33,773 nucleotides of DNA, from positions 1 through 33,773 of the forward strand of contig CANHBC010000016.1 in the NCBI GenBank assembly GCA_947458835.1. The letters are read 5' to 3'. Below the pieces are notes generated by a model. It saw only the letters and a program-made list of their open reading frames with translations. It was not told the origin of the DNA and made no database searches. This DNA comes from Betaproteobacteria bacterium. GTDB lineage: Bacteria > Pseudomonadota > Gammaproteobacteria > Burkholderiales > CAIKXV01. Made by a program: the position numbers and the translations under genes. Of the stretch, positions 21,955 to 30,762 are shown piece by piece (position 1 is the stretch's first letter; each line of letters begins with the position of its first letter).

Positions 21955-23217
21955 ATGAATGGCTCGCAAGACAAGGCAGCACGCAGCGCATCGCTGGCGG
22001 CCTGGGCGGTGGCACCGCAGCAGGCGCAGTACGACGTCGTCGTGGTCGGAGGCGGACCTTCGGGCTCGACCGCCGCCGCCGACCTCGCCCGCAAGGGCCG
22101 CTCCGTGCTGCTGATCGACCGGGGCGGACGCATCAAGCCCTGCGGCGGGGCCGTCCCGCCCGCGCTGATCCGCGAGTTCGAGATCCCCGACTCGCTGCTG
22201 GTCGCGCACGTCACCTCGGCGCGCATGGTGTCGCCGAGCAACCAGGAAGTGGACATGCCGATCGAGGACGGCTACGTCGGCATGGTCGACCGCGATGTGT
22301 TCGACGAGTGGCTGCGCGAGCGGGCACGCGCCTGCGGCGCGGAACGCGTCACCGGAACCTTCGAGCGGATCGACCGGAGCGCCGACGGAGTCGCGGTCGT
22401 GCATTTCAGCGGCCAGTCTGACGACGCACCGACCCATGCGGTGCGCGCACGTGCGGTGATCGGGGCCGACGGCGCGCAGTCGGTGGTCGCGCGCACCGCG
22501 TTGCCAGACGTCCCGCCCGCACCGTACGTGTACGCGTACCACGAAATCGTCCGCTCGCCAGTAGGCACCGATGCGGCGAAAGCACCGAAGTTCGACCCGG
22601 CGCGCTGCGATGTCTACTATCAGGGCAAGCTGTCGCCGGACTTCTACGGCTGGGTGTTCCCGCACGGCGACACCACCAGTATCGGCACCGGAACGGCGCT
22701 ACGCGGGTTCTCTCTGCGCAATGCCACCAGCGCGCTGCGCGACGCGGCGGGCCTGGGCGGCGCGATGACCCTCCGGCGCGAAGGAGCGCCGATCCCGATG
22801 AAGCCCATGAAGCGCTGGGACAACCAGCGCGACGTTCTGCTGGCCGGCGACGCCGCCGGCGTGGTGGCGCCCGCTTCGGGCGAAGGCATCTACTACGCGA
22901 TGGTCGGCGGCCGCTTCGCGGCCGATGCGGTGCAAGCCTTCCTAGAGACCGGTAACGCCAGCGAACTGGCCGGTGCGCGCAGGCGCTTCATGCGCGCGCA
23001 TGGCCGCGTGTTCTGGGTGCTCGGCATCATGCAGAAGTTCTGGTACAGCTCCGACCGCCGGCGCGAACGCTTCGTGTCGATCTGCCGGGACAAGGACGTG
23101 CAGAAGCTGACGTGGGAGTCGTACATGAACAAGAAGCTCGTGCGCAAGAAGCCGATGGCGCACGTACGCATCTTCTTCAAGGATCTGGCGCACCTGCTGG
23201 GCCTGGTGCGCGCCTGA
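21955..23217 (+). CDS. bchP: Geranylgeranyl reductase BchP
   Basis: BchP reduces three double bonds of the geranylgeranyl tail to phytyl, using NADPH. The 420-residue flavoprotein has the FAD-binding VVVVGGGPSGSTAAADLARKG near residue 28, the family-specific IKPCGGAVPP near 60, and the second FAD motif VLLAGDAAGVVAPASGEGIYY near 300. The ATG follows GGGGAG by eight bases. The gene is separated from the upstream PucC-family gene by 59 bp, in which no promoter or PpsR box is obvious. A small overlapping ORF follows. Confidence 0.96.
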   Translation: MNGSQDKAARSASLAAWAVAPQQAQYDVVVVGGGPSGSTAAADLARKGRSVLLIDRGGRIKPCGGAVPPALIREFEIPDSLLVAHVTSARMVSPSNQEVDMPIEDGYVGMVDRDVFDEWLRERARACGAERVTGTFERIDRSADGVAVVHFSGQSDDAPTHAVRARAVIGADGAQSVVARTALPDVPPAPYVYAYHEIVRSPVGTDAAKAPKFDPARCDVYYQGKLSPDFYGWVFPHGDTTSIGTGTALRGFSLRNATSALRDAAGLGGAMTLRREGAPIPMKPMKRWDNQRDVLLAGDAAGVVAPASGEGIYYAMVGGRFAADAVQAFLETGNASELAGARRRFMRAHGRVFWVLGIMQKFWYSSDRRRERFVSICRDKDVQKLTWESYMNKKLVRKKPMAHVRIFFKDLAHLLGLVRA

Positions 23218-23525
23218 ACACGGGACTGCCCTGGCTCGACCGCTGGATCACCAGCGGCAGCGCGATCGACTGGATACTCGGCGCGATCGTGTTGGAGCTC
23301 GCCTTCCTGTTGGCCTGGCGCGCATGGACCGGCAGGGGCCTGCCCGCCCGCCAGGCGCTGACGGCGGTCGGCGCCGGGGCCGGCCTGTTCCTCGCGCTGC
23401 GCTTCGCGCTGCAGGATCCTCCGCAGGCAGGGCCGATCGCGCTGTTCCTCATGGTCGCGCTAGTTGCGCACCTTCTGGACCTGCGGGCTCGCTGGAGCAA
23501 TCGCACTAGCCCAGACCGTAGGTGA
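23214..23525 (+). CDS. Small hypothetical membrane protein overlapping the end of bchP
   Basis: I do not recognise this family. The frame encodes about 103 residues with three hydrophobic stretches (roughly 18-32, 48-62 and 72-88), separated by Arg-rich turns as expected from the positive-inside rule, and a polar C-terminus (RARWSNRTSPDRR). No ATG or GTG exists at a sensible place: the ATG at 23112 is deep inside bchP and a GTG at 23289 cuts the first helix. A CTG at 23214 would give a CTGA overlap with the bchP stop, like the other 4-bp overlaps here, so it is the working start. The 3' end overlaps the convergent tauE by 20 bp. Position suggests a link to BchP or pigment metabolism. Confidence 0.55.
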   Translation: MNTGLPWLDRWITSGSAIDWILGAIVLELAFLLAWRAWTGRGLPARQALTAVGAGAGLFLALRFALQDPPQAGPIALFLMVALVAHLLDLRARWSNRTSPDRR

Positions 23526-24306
23526 ACACCATCTTCAGCGCGAGGCCCATCAGCAGCAGCGCGAACAACCGGCGCAGCAGTTGCACCGGCAGCCGGTGCA
23601 TCAGGCGCGCCCCGACCGGCGCGAACAGCATGCTAGCGACCACCAGCGCCGCCAGCGCAGGCAGGTAGACGAAGCCGAGCGACCCGTCGGGCAGACCGGC
23701 CACCGACCAGCCGCTGACCACGTAGCCGATCGTGCCGAACAGGGCCACCGGCCAGCCGATCGCCGCTCCGGTACCGATCGCGGTGCGCAGCGGCACGCCG
23801 CAGTACACCATGAACGGCACGGTGAGGAAGGCGCCACCGGCCGACATCAGCCCGCACACCATGCCGATGGCGAACATCCAGGACCAGAGCCAGGCCGCGC
23901 CGGGCAGCGAGCGTGCCGCGGCGGGCCTGGAGCTGCGCAGCAACTGTACGCCACCGAACACGGCGATCACGCCGTAGGCGAGCGCCAGCACCTGCTGGCT
24001 GAACCAGCCGCTGGCGGCGCTCGCCGCAAACGATCCGAGCAGGATGCCCGGCACCATGCGCCGGGCGACGGTCCAGTCCACCGAACCCAGCCGGTGGTGC
24101 TCGCGCAGGCTCGCGAACGAGGTGAAAACCATGGAAGCCATGCCGGTCCCCAGTGCGAGGTGGACGACATAGCCCGGAGCGAGCGCCTGTGCCGAGAACA
24201 GCGCGGACAGGATGGGCACCAGCGTCATGCCCCCACCGATACCGAGCAGCCCGGCCAGCAGTCCGACCACCGCGCCGGATGCGAGGTAGGCGGCGACCCA
24301 GATCAT
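23506..24306 (-). CDS. TauE/SafE-family membrane transporter
   Basis: The 266-residue product has about eight membrane spans and two copies of the TauE/SafE (DUF81) half-repeat: GLLGIGGGMTLVPILSALF near residue 18 and GLMSAGGAFLTVPFMVYCGVP near 140. Members are linked to export or uptake of sulfite, sulfoacetate and other small anions; the substrate here cannot be told. The ATG at 24306 overlaps the upstream sua5-like stop as ATGA; the longer frame to 24432 belongs to that gene's C-terminus in another frame. It converges on the photosynthesis cluster and marks its right border. Confidence 0.88.
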   Translation of the reverse strand: MIWVAAYLASGAVVGLLAGLLGIGGGMTLVPILSALFSAQALAPGYVVHLALGTGMASMVFTSFASLREHHRLGSVDWTVARRMVPGILLGSFAASAASGWFSQQVLALAYGVIAVFGGVQLLRSSRPAAARSLPGAAWLWSWMFAIGMVCGLMSAGGAFLTVPFMVYCGVPLRTAIGTGAAIGWPVALFGTIGYVVSGWSVAGLPDGSLGFVYLPALAALVVASMLFAPVGARLMHRLPVQLLRRLFALLLMGLALKMVFTYGLG

Positions 24307-25379
24307 CGTCGTCGGCCAGGTACCGGCGATGGCAAGCGTGCGGGTGCGGTTGCCGTGACCGGCGGTACCGGATCCGATGCCACCGGACGGTCCGCGGCCG
24401 CTCGCAGGAGCCGGTCGTGCACTGCCGCCCAATCCACGTCCTGCGGCGGTTGCTCGACCACGATCACGTCGGTGCCTGGGACGTCCAGACCGCGCAGCGT
24501 AGCGTACAGCTCATGGGCATACGCCGCAGGATCAGCCGGCGCACGCTGCCAGCGGGGGGCTGCGGGACCCGCCGGAAACAGCGGCTCGCCCGCGGTACGC
24601 GCGAGCACCGCAACCGAGCGGCCGTCCCCGGCGAGGAATCGGACGACTTCCCCGACCAGGTCGGCCTCGACCAGCATCACCTGCGCCTGCGGCGCGTAGT
24701 GCGAGGCGAGCGTACCCGACGCCCTCGGCGAGCGCGCGTCGCGGGCGGCGGGCGGCTCGCCGAGCACCTCGGCCAGCCGATCGATCCCGATCGCTCCCGG
24801 GCGCAGCAGCACCGCACGACCGTTCGAGACGTCGACGATCGTCGATTCGATGCCCACGTCGCTGCCGCCACCGTCGATGACCATCGGCACGGCATCGCCG
24901 AACTCGTCGACCACGTGCGCCGCACGCGTCGCGCTCAGCCGACCGAAGCGGTTCGCCGACGGTGCGGCCACCGCTCCGCTGCCTACCCGCGCGAACGCCT
25001 GCAGCAGCGCCAGCGCGACCGGATGCGAAGGCACTCGCAGACCGATCGTGTCCTGGCCGCCCGTGACCGCGGTGTCGACGTGGGCCGCACGGCGCAGCAC
25101 CAGCGTCAGCGGACCGGGCCAGAACCGCTCGGCGAGGCGCCGCGCGAGCGGCGGCATCGATTCGGCCCAGGCCTCGGCCGCCTCGACCGAGGCTACGTGC
25201 ACGATCAGCGGATGATCGGCCGGGCGCCGCTTCAGCGCGAACACCCGTGCGACCGCCGCCGGGTTGGCGGCATCGGCGCCCAGCCCGTAAACCGTCTCGG
25301 TGGGAAAGGCGACCACATCGCCGGCGGCCAGCGTCCGCGCGGCCTGCTCCAGCGTCGCCGGGGTCGCGGGGACGATCAT
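24303..25379 (-). CDS. L-threonylcarbamoyladenylate synthase (Sua5 type)
   Basis: This enzyme makes threonylcarbamoyl-AMP from threonine, bicarbonate and ATP, the precursor of the t6A modification in ANN-decoding tRNAs. The 358-residue length is that of the two-domain Sua5 type rather than the short YrdC/TsaC type. The N-terminal YrdC domain shows [16 protein letters not shown] (22-37), [12 protein letters not shown], and [11 protein letters not shown]; a linker with [15 protein letters not shown] (about 240-254) leads to the C-terminal Sua5 domain. The last 20 residues are Pro/Ala-rich. Its start overlaps purC and its stop overlaps the TauE gene, each by 4 bp. Confidence 0.93.
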   Translation of the reverse strand: MIVPATPATLEQAARTLAAGDVVAFPTETVYGLGADAANPAAVARVFALKRRPADHPLIVHVASVEAAEAWAESMPPLARRLAERFWPGPLTLVLRRAAHVDTAVTGGQDTIGLRVPSHPVALALLQAFARVGSGAVAAPSANRFGRLSATRAAHVVDEFGDAVPMVIDGGGSDVGIESTIVDVSNGRAVLLRPGAIGIDRLAEVLGEPPAARDARSPRASGTLASHYAPQAQVMLVEADLVGEVVRFLAGDGRSVAVLARTAGEPLFPAGPAAPRWQRAPADPAAYAHELYATLRGLDVPGTDVIVVEQPPQDVDWAAVHDRLLRAAADRPVASDPVPPVTATAPARLPSPVPGRRR

Positions 25380-26260
25380 CCCGACGTGAGCAGGCGCAGC
25401 GCCTCGCGGTACTTCGCGGCGGTCTTCGCGAGGATCTCGGGCGGCAGCGCCGGCGCAGGCGGGCGCTTGTCCCAGCCGACGCTTTCCAGCCAGTCGCGCA
25501 CGAACTGCTTGTCGAACGCCGGCGGACTGATGCCGGTGCGGTATTCATCCATCGGCCAGAAGCGCGACGAGTCGGGCGTGAGCGCCTCGTCGATCAGCCA
25601 CAGCCCGCCCTCGGCATCGGTGCCGAACTCGAACTTGGTGTCGGCGATGATGATGCCCCGGGCCAGCGCATGCGCAGCCGCCGCGCGGTAGAGCGCGAGC
25701 GATACCTCGCGCACCTTCGCCGCCATCGGGGCGCCGATCGTGCGCTCGACCTCGGCGAACGTGATGTTCTCGTCGTGCTCCCCCTTCGGCGCCTTGCTCG
25801 CCGGCGTGAAGATCGGCTCGGGCAGCTTCTGGGCCTGCTCGAGGCCGGCCGGGAGCGGTACGCCGCAGATCGCGCCAGTCGCCTGGTAGTCCTTCCATCC
25901 GGAGCCGGCGACGTAGCCACGCACCACCGCTTCGACCAGCAGCGGTGTCAACCGGCGCACCACCATCGAGCGGCCAGCGACCTGGTCGCGTTCCGACGGC
26001 GCGACCACAGACAGCGGATCGTCGTCGAGCAGGTGGTTGCGCACCACCGGCGCGAGCCGGTGGAACCAGAACGCCGAAAGCTCGGTGAGCACCTGCCCCT
26101 TGCCAGGAATCGGGTCGGGAAGGATCACGTCGAACGCCGACAGCCGATCGGTCTGCACCACCAGCAGGCGGTCCGCGTCGATCGCGTAGAGATCGCGCAC
26201 CTTGCCCCGGTGCAGGAATTCAAGGCTCTTCAGCGAGGATTCGGCCAGCGGTTTGCTCAT
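25376..26260 (-). CDS. purC: SAICAR synthase PurC
   Basis: PurC ligates CAIR with aspartate using ATP to give SAICAR in purine synthesis. The 294-residue product shows the N-terminal [13 protein letters not shown] strand-turn with the ATP-site Gly-Lys-Val-Arg, [27 protein letters not shown] near residue 100, and the IADTKFEFG and [14 protein letters not shown] motifs near 205-240. The length suits the fungal/proteobacterial long form. It lies 111 bp downstream of purK; that gap shows no clear terminator or promoter. Its stop overlaps the sua5-like start as ATGA. Confidence 0.96.
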   Translation of the reverse strand: MSKPLAESSLKSLEFLHRGKVRDLYAIDADRLLVVQTDRLSAFDVILPDPIPGKGQVLTELSAFWFHRLAPVVRNHLLDDDPLSVVAPSERDQVAGRSMVVRRLTPLLVEAVVRGYVAGSGWKDYQATGAICGVPLPAGLEQAQKLPEPIFTPASKAPKGEHDENITFAEVERTIGAPMAAKVREVSLALYRAAAAHALARGIIIADTKFEFGTDAEGGLWLIDEALTPDSSRFWPMDEYRTGISPPAFDKQFVRDWLESVGWDKRPPAPALPPEILAKTAAKYREALRLLTSG

Positions 26261-26371
26261 CGGATACAGGCCCTCGGGGCACGGTTGTGGATCGGTGACG
26301 GGATTGGTGCCGCCCCGGCCACGACGGACAGGCGGTTGCGGAAACGGCGGTGCCGCGAAAGCGGCCGCGGG

Positions 26372-27547
26372 TCAGTCCAGTGGCGCGGACGGGATCGGCT
26401 GCGCCGGTTGCGCCAGCGGCCGGAGTTGTTCGCGGATGTGCAGCGCCTGCGCGAGTGCCTCGCCGGTGCTGCTGGCGAGCACGGTGTAGTGTCCCATCTT
26501 CCGGCCAGCCCGTGCTTCCCGCTTGCCGTAGAGATGCAGCTTCGCGCATGGGTTGCCGAGCACGACCGACCAGTCAGGCTCGCCGCCAGCGTGCAGCCAG
26601 GCCTCGCCGAGGATGTTCACCATCACGACGGGGCAATGCAGCGCGGTATCGCCCAGCGGAAGGCCGGCGAGCACCCGGACCTGCTGCTCGAACTGCGAGG
26701 TGACGCAGGCGTCGATGGTGTAGTGGCCGCTGTTATGCGGCCGCGGCGCGATCTCGTTCACCAGCAGCCTGCGATCGTCGAGCACGAAGAACTCCACGCA
26801 CAGCACGCCGCGATAGTCGAGCCGTTCGGCCAGCGCCACCGCATTGCCACGCGCCTGAGCCGCCAGCGCGTCCGGCACCCGGGCCGGCACGATGGTGACG
26901 TCCAGGATCCCGTGCTGGTGGTGGTTCTCCGCGACCGGGAAGGTCGCCACCGTACCGTCGAAGCCGCGCGCGACCACGACGGACAGCTCGCGCGCGAGCG
27001 GCAGCCACTGCTCGAGCACACAAGGTTCGCCGCCCAGGGCCGTCCAGGCCGCGCGCGCTTCCTCCACGCTGCGCACCCGCGCCTGACCCTTGCCGTCGTA
27101 GCCGAAGCGGCTCACCTTCAGGATGCCCGGAACGAGCGCGGCGGCCTCCGGGGCATCGAAGTCGGCGAGCGAGCGCACGACACGGAACGGCGCGACCGGA
27201 AAACCGTTGTCGTGCAGGAAGGTCTTCTCGGCGATGCGATCCTGCGCGACCGCCACGCTCTCGGCGGCCGGGCTGACCACGCAGTGGCGGGCGAGGTAGC
27301 GCAGGCTCTCGGCCGGCACGTTCTCGAACTCGGTGGTCGCCCCGGCGCAGGTCGCAGCCAGTTCGCGCAGTCGGTCATCGTCGAGGTACTCGCCCTTCAG
27401 GTGGCGGTCGGCCACCGTGCCTGCGGGGCTGTCCGGACCCGGGTCAAGTACCGTGACCCGGTAGCCCATCGACTGCGCGGCCATCGCGAACATGCGGCCG
27501 AGCTGGCCCCCGCCGAGCAGCCCGAGCGATGCGCCTGGCGGGATCAT
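26372..27547 (-). CDS. purK: N5-carboxyaminoimidazole ribonucleotide synthase PurK
   Basis: PurK uses ATP and bicarbonate to carboxylate AIR to N5-CAIR. The 391-residue ATP-grasp protein begins with a Rossmann-like [17 protein letters not shown], and shows [27 protein letters not shown] (ATP-grasp loop) and [15 protein letters not shown], the signature around the catalytic Glu and Asn. The ATG at 27547 overlaps the purE stop (ATGA); the open frame further up to 27622 lies within purE and is not used. The pair purE-purK works in sequence, and the overlap suits coordinated amounts. Confidence 0.96.
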   Translation of the reverse strand: MIPPGASLGLLGGGQLGRMFAMAAQSMGYRVTVLDPGPDSPAGTVADRHLKGEYLDDDRLRELAATCAGATTEFENVPAESLRYLARHCVVSPAAESVAVAQDRIAEKTFLHDNGFPVAPFRVVRSLADFDAPEAAALVPGILKVSRFGYDGKGQARVRSVEEARAAWTALGGEPCVLEQWLPLARELSVVVARGFDGTVATFPVAENHHQHGILDVTIVPARVPDALAAQARGNAVALAERLDYRGVLCVEFFVLDDRRLLVNEIAPRPHNSGHYTIDACVTSQFEQQVRVLAGLPLGDTALHCPVVMVNILGEAWLHAGGEPDWSVVLGNPCAKLHLYGKREARAGRKMGHYTVLASSTGEALAQALHIREQLRPLAQPAQPIPSAPLD

Positions 27548-28044
27548 GGCTTCGCCGGTGGCAGCGTCATCGCCTCCACCTTGAGCCGAAGCGCCTCGCG
27601 GTAAGCGTCCAGCCGGGCACACAGCGTCGCGTCATGGCCGGCGAGCAGCGACACCGCGAACAGCCCGGCGTTGACCGCACCGGCCTCGCCGATGGCAAAG
27701 GTGGCCACCGGGATTCCGCGCGGCATCTGCACGATGGACAGCAGCGAGTCCTGCCCCTGCAGGTGGCGGGACGGCACCGGCACCCCGAGCACCGGTACGG
27801 TCGTCTTCGCAGCGAGCATCCCGGGCAGGTGCGCGGCACCCCCGGCGCCGGCGATGATGCAGACCAGCCCGCGGCCGCGCGCCGAGGCTGCGTACTCGAA
27901 CATCGCATCCGGCGTACGGTGCGCGGAGACGACCCTCGCCTCGTGCGCAACACCGAACTCGGCCAGCACCGCCACCGCGTGCTGCATCACGTCCCAGTCG
28001 CTGTCGCTGCCCATCACGACTCCGACCAGCGCAGAAGCATCCAT
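27544..28044 (-). CDS. purE: N5-CAIR mutase PurE (class I)
   Basis: PurE converts N5-CAIR, the product of PurK, to CAIR. The 166-residue product has the class I motifs [12 protein letters not shown] (9-20), VVSAHRTPD (about 38-46) with the catalytic His, and [19 protein letters not shown]. Length and presence of purK agree with class I rather than the direct AIR carboxylase of animals. A GAAAGG site precedes the ATG. It is the first gene of the leftward pur block and is divergent from the Bug-type gene to the right. Confidence 0.96.
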   Translation of the reverse strand: MDASALVGVVMGSDSDWDVMQHAVAVLAEFGVAHEARVVSAHRTPDAMFEYAASARGRGLVCIIAGAGGAAHLPGMLAAKTTVPVLGVPVPSRHLQGQDSLLSIVQMPRGIPVATFAIGEAGAVNAGLFAVSLLAGHDATLCARLDAYREALRLKVEAMTLPPAKP

Positions 28045-28224
28045 CCCGGGCCTTTCGCCAAAACCCGGATTCTATTCCTGCGGCGGCCGGAGGACATTTC
28101 TGCTGACACCTGCCGGGGCATTGCGAAGGTGCTACCCGTCGCTGATCGACGATGGTCCATAATCGGAATCACGGCCACCTGGATCAGCACTGGGCTGCAG
28201 GATGGCCGACCGATCGGGGGGAAC
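28045..28224. promoter_or_regulatory. Divergent intergenic region purE / Bug-type gene
   Basis: For purE, TAGAAT on the minus strand at 28074-28069 is a good -10 (five of six) about 25 bp before the start codon, but the -35 (ATGTCC) is poor. For the plus-strand gene, CATAAT at 28158-28163 is a good -10 without a clear -35; just upstream is a CGTCG-N5-CGACG inverted repeat (28137-28151). No known operator is recognised. Confidence 0.35.
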
Positions 28225-29220
28225 ATGCTGCGTCGTCATTCCGCGCCGGGCGCCGGCAGCGTCTTGATCGCGCTACTGCCGTGGCTGCCGGGCTGGGCCG
28301 CGGCCCAGCCGCAGCAGCCGCGCGACTGGCCGACCAGGCCGATCCGGCTGGTGGTGCCGTTTCCACCCGGCTCCGGCGTCGACATCGTGTCGCGCCATGT
28401 CGCGCCACGCCTGTCCGAAGGGATCGGGCAGCCAGTGGTCATCGACAACCGCGGGGGCGCGGGTGGCGTGGTCGGCGCAGAGGTGGCAGCAAAGTCGCCG
28501 CCTGACGGCTACACGCTGCTGATGGGTACTGCCGGCATCCTGACGGTCGTGCCAGCGCTGGCGAAGGTCAATTACAACGTGCAGCGCGACTTCGCCCCGG
28601 TGTCGGTGGTGGCCTCGGTGCCGAGCATGCTGGTGGTGCATCCATCGCTCCCCGTAAAGAGCGCGCGCGACCTGGTCGCACTGGCCCGTTCTCGGCCCGG
28701 AACGATCAACTACGCCACCACCGGCAACGGCACGCTGCCGCACCTGGCCGCGGAGTTCCTCCGCCTGCGCGCCTCGATCGACATCGTGCACGTGCCATAC
28801 AAGGGCAGTGCGCCCGCGATCACCGACCTGCTCGGCGGCCAGGTGGAGATGTTCTTCGCGAACATGCTGTCTGCGATGCCCCACGTGAGCAGCGGGCGGC
28901 TTCGCGCTCTGGCGGTGTCGAGCGCAAAACGCTCCGCGGTGCTGCCGGCGGTGCCCACGATGGTCGAGGCCGGCTATCCCGATTTCGAGGCGAGCACCTG
29001 GTTCGGGCTGCTGGCACCGGCAGGCGTGACGGCGGATATGGTGCAGCGGCTGCATGCGGAGGTGGTGAAGCTGCTCGCGGGGCGCGAGCTGCAGCAGCGC
29101 CTCGCCTCCGAGGGAGCAGTGGCGGTGGGTAATACGCCCGCGGAGTTCGCCGCCTACATCCGCAGCGAGACCGAGAAGTGGACGCGCGTGGTGAAGGCCG
29201 CGCAGATCCGCGCCGAATGA
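28225..29220 (+). CDS. Bug-type (tripartite tricarboxylate) periplasmic binding protein 1
   Basis: The 331-residue product is a Bug/TctC-family solute receptor, a class greatly expanded in Burkholderiales. A signal peptide is visible: a basic MLRRH start, hydrophobic SVLIALLPWLPGWA and a likely cut after AAA (near residue 28). The mature part starts with the family pattern WPTRPIRLVVPFPPGSGVD, followed by VIDNRGGAGGVVGAEVAAK and HVPYKGSAPAITDLLGGQV. Ligands of this family are mostly carboxylates, often unknown; no TctA/TctB membrane genes are present here. The ATG has GGGGGG four bases upstream and was preferred to the long frame reaching back into purE. Confidence 0.92.
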   Translation: MLRRHSAPGAGSVLIALLPWLPGWAAAQPQQPRDWPTRPIRLVVPFPPGSGVDIVSRHVAPRLSEGIGQPVVIDNRGGAGGVVGAEVAAKSPPDGYTLLMGTAGILTVVPALAKVNYNVQRDFAPVSVVASVPSMLVVHPSLPVKSARDLVALARSRPGTINYATTGNGTLPHLAAEFLRLRASIDIVHVPYKGSAPAITDLLGGQVEMFFANMLSAMPHVSSGRLRALAVSSAKRSAVLPAVPTMVEAGYPDFEASTWFGLLAPAGVTADMVQRLHAEVVKLLAGRELQQRLASEGAVAVGNTPAEFAAYIRSETEKWTRVVKAAQIRAE

Positions 29221-29230
29221 AGGGCAGGAC

Positions 29231-30607
29231 ATGACCGACATCACACGCACGCTGGCACGGTTCATCGTCGGGAGCACGCCCGACGCGGTGCCCCCTCCGC
29301 TGTACCACGAAGCGACGCGCGCGCTCGTGAACTGGATGGGCTGCGCGGTCGGCAGCGCGCATACCGACACGGTGGACAATGCCCTGCGCGGCCTCGCGCC
29401 CTGCATAGGGCCGGCCGTGGCTTCGCTGTACGGTCGCACCGAAAAGGTCGACATGCTGCATGCCGCGCTGCTCAACGGTATCAGTTCGCACGTGCTCGAC
29501 TACGACGACACCCATGCGCGCGCCATACACCCGAGCGCACCGGTTTGGCCGGCACTGCTCGCCATCGCCAGCGCCTGCGCCGGAGGCGTCGACCGGCCGG
29601 GATCGGTCGCCGGCATCGGTCCGATCGATGGCCGTCGCCTGCTTCACGCGTTCGTGCTCGGTGTCGAGACGGAGTGCCGCGTCGGGCTGTCGGTGTTCCC
29701 CGAACATTACGAGATCGGCTGGCACATCACCGGCACCGCGGGCATCTTCGGCGCTGCTGCGGCGGCGGGCAAGCTGCTTGGCCTGGACGAGCGGCAGATG
29801 TGCTGGGCGCTGGGCATCGCAGCCACCCAGTCGTCCGGGCTTCGAGAGATGTTCGGTTCGATGTGCAAGAGCTTCCATCCTGGTCGGGCCGCCCACGGGG
29901 GGCTGATGGCGGCGCTGATGGCGCGGCAGGGCTTCACCAGTTCGGAGCACGCAATCGAGGCGAAACGCGGCTTCGCGCACGTGATGTCCACCAGGTTCGA
30001 CCCGGCAGTGATCACCGAGCGCCTCGGCGAGACCTGGGAGCTCGCGAACAACATGTACAAGCCGTTTGCCTGCGGCCTGGTGATCCATGGGGTGATCGAC
30101 GGGTGCATCCAGCTGTCGACCGAGCACCAGCTCACCGCCGACATGATCGCGGGCGTGGACCTCGTGGTGTCTCCGATCGTGATGGAACTCACGGCGAAGA
30201 AGGCGCCGCGCACGGGCCTCGAGGGCAAGTTCAGCGTCTACCACGCGGCAGCCGCGGCGCTGGTGCGCCGCGCGGGCGGCGAGTCGCAGTTCAGCGACGC
30301 CTGCGTGAACGATCCGGAGGTGCGCGCGCTGCGCGAGAGGGTAAGCACCTCCGTGGACGCATCGATCCGGCGCACCGAGGGTAAGGTAACGGTGCGGCTG
30401 CGCGACGGTCGCGTCCTGTATCGCCATGTCGAGCACGCGCTGGGGACGTTGCAGCACCCGATGTCGGACGCCGACCTCGAGCGCAAGTTCTGCGCGCTGG
30501 TGGTGCCACCCCTCTCTGTCGAAAGGGCGACGAGTATCCTGGGAACATGCTGGTCGATAGGGAGCGCGGCCGATGCCGGTGCCGCGCTGGAGTGCGCGAA
30601 CGGCTGA
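29231..30607 (+). CDS. MmgE/PrpD-family protein
   Basis: The family includes 2-methylcitrate dehydratase, cis-aconitate decarboxylase and iminodisuccinate epimerase, so the usual substrates are small di- and tricarboxylates. The 458-residue product has the family landmarks: HVLDYDDTHARAIHPSAPVWPALLA near residue 90, GWHITGTAGIFGAAAAAGKLLGL near 160, and KSFHPGRAAHGGLMAALMAR near 215, plus NNMYKPFACG near 275. It follows the first Bug gene by 10 bp with an AGGGCAGGA site, and probably shares its transcript. The exact reaction is not predictable from sequence; annotation as PrpD itself would be too specific. Confidence 0.9.
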   Translation: MTDITRTLARFIVGSTPDAVPPPLYHEATRALVNWMGCAVGSAHTDTVDNALRGLAPCIGPAVASLYGRTEKVDMLHAALLNGISSHVLDYDDTHARAIHPSAPVWPALLAIASACAGGVDRPGSVAGIGPIDGRRLLHAFVLGVETECRVGLSVFPEHYEIGWHITGTAGIFGAAAAAGKLLGLDERQMCWALGIAATQSSGLREMFGSMCKSFHPGRAAHGGLMAALMARQGFTSSEHAIEAKRGFAHVMSTRFDPAVITERLGETWELANNMYKPFACGLVIHGVIDGCIQLSTEHQLTADMIAGVDLVVSPIVMELTAKKAPRTGLEGKFSVYHAAAAALVRRAGGESQFSDACVNDPEVRALRERVSTSVDASIRRTEGKVTVRLRDGRVLYRHVEHALGTLQHPMSDADLERKFCALVVPPLSVERATSILGTCWSIGSAADAGAALECANG

Positions 30608-30661
30608 TCCAGTCAATCGCCGGTGCGGCCCCCGGCAGCACTTTCCGTCCCGAAGATTCCT

Positions 30662-30711
30662 GTTCCACCAGGCGGAACGCGTTCCGAGTGGCGGTCCACC
30701 GGTGCTATGGT
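30662..30711 (+). promoter_or_regulatory. Candidate promoter/operator before the second Bug gene
   Basis: Within a 155-bp gap, GTTCC (30662-30666), GGAAC (30674-30678) and GTTCC (30681-30685) form overlapping inverted repeats, the second pair being part of the perfect 14-bp palindrome CGGAACGCGTTCCG at 30673-30686. TATGGT at 30706-30711 is a possible -10, with the palindrome sitting at about the -35 position. This looks like an operator for a local dimeric regulator, but none is encoded nearby. Confidence 0.4.
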
Positions 30712-30762
30712 CTCTCGACCGACAGACAGCACCGGGACCACCCGGTCGTGGAGGAGATCACG

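Noticed and set aside
25247-27604. A 785-codon plus-strand open frame opposite sua5, purC and purK
   Set aside because: Antisense shadow of three well-supported genes; Arg/His-rich composition, no motif, no ribosome site.
29231-30607. Annotating the MmgE/PrpD gene as 2-methylcitrate dehydratase
   Set aside because: No prpB or prpC is nearby and the neighbours are Bug receptors and acyl-CoA enzymes, so only the family can be supported.
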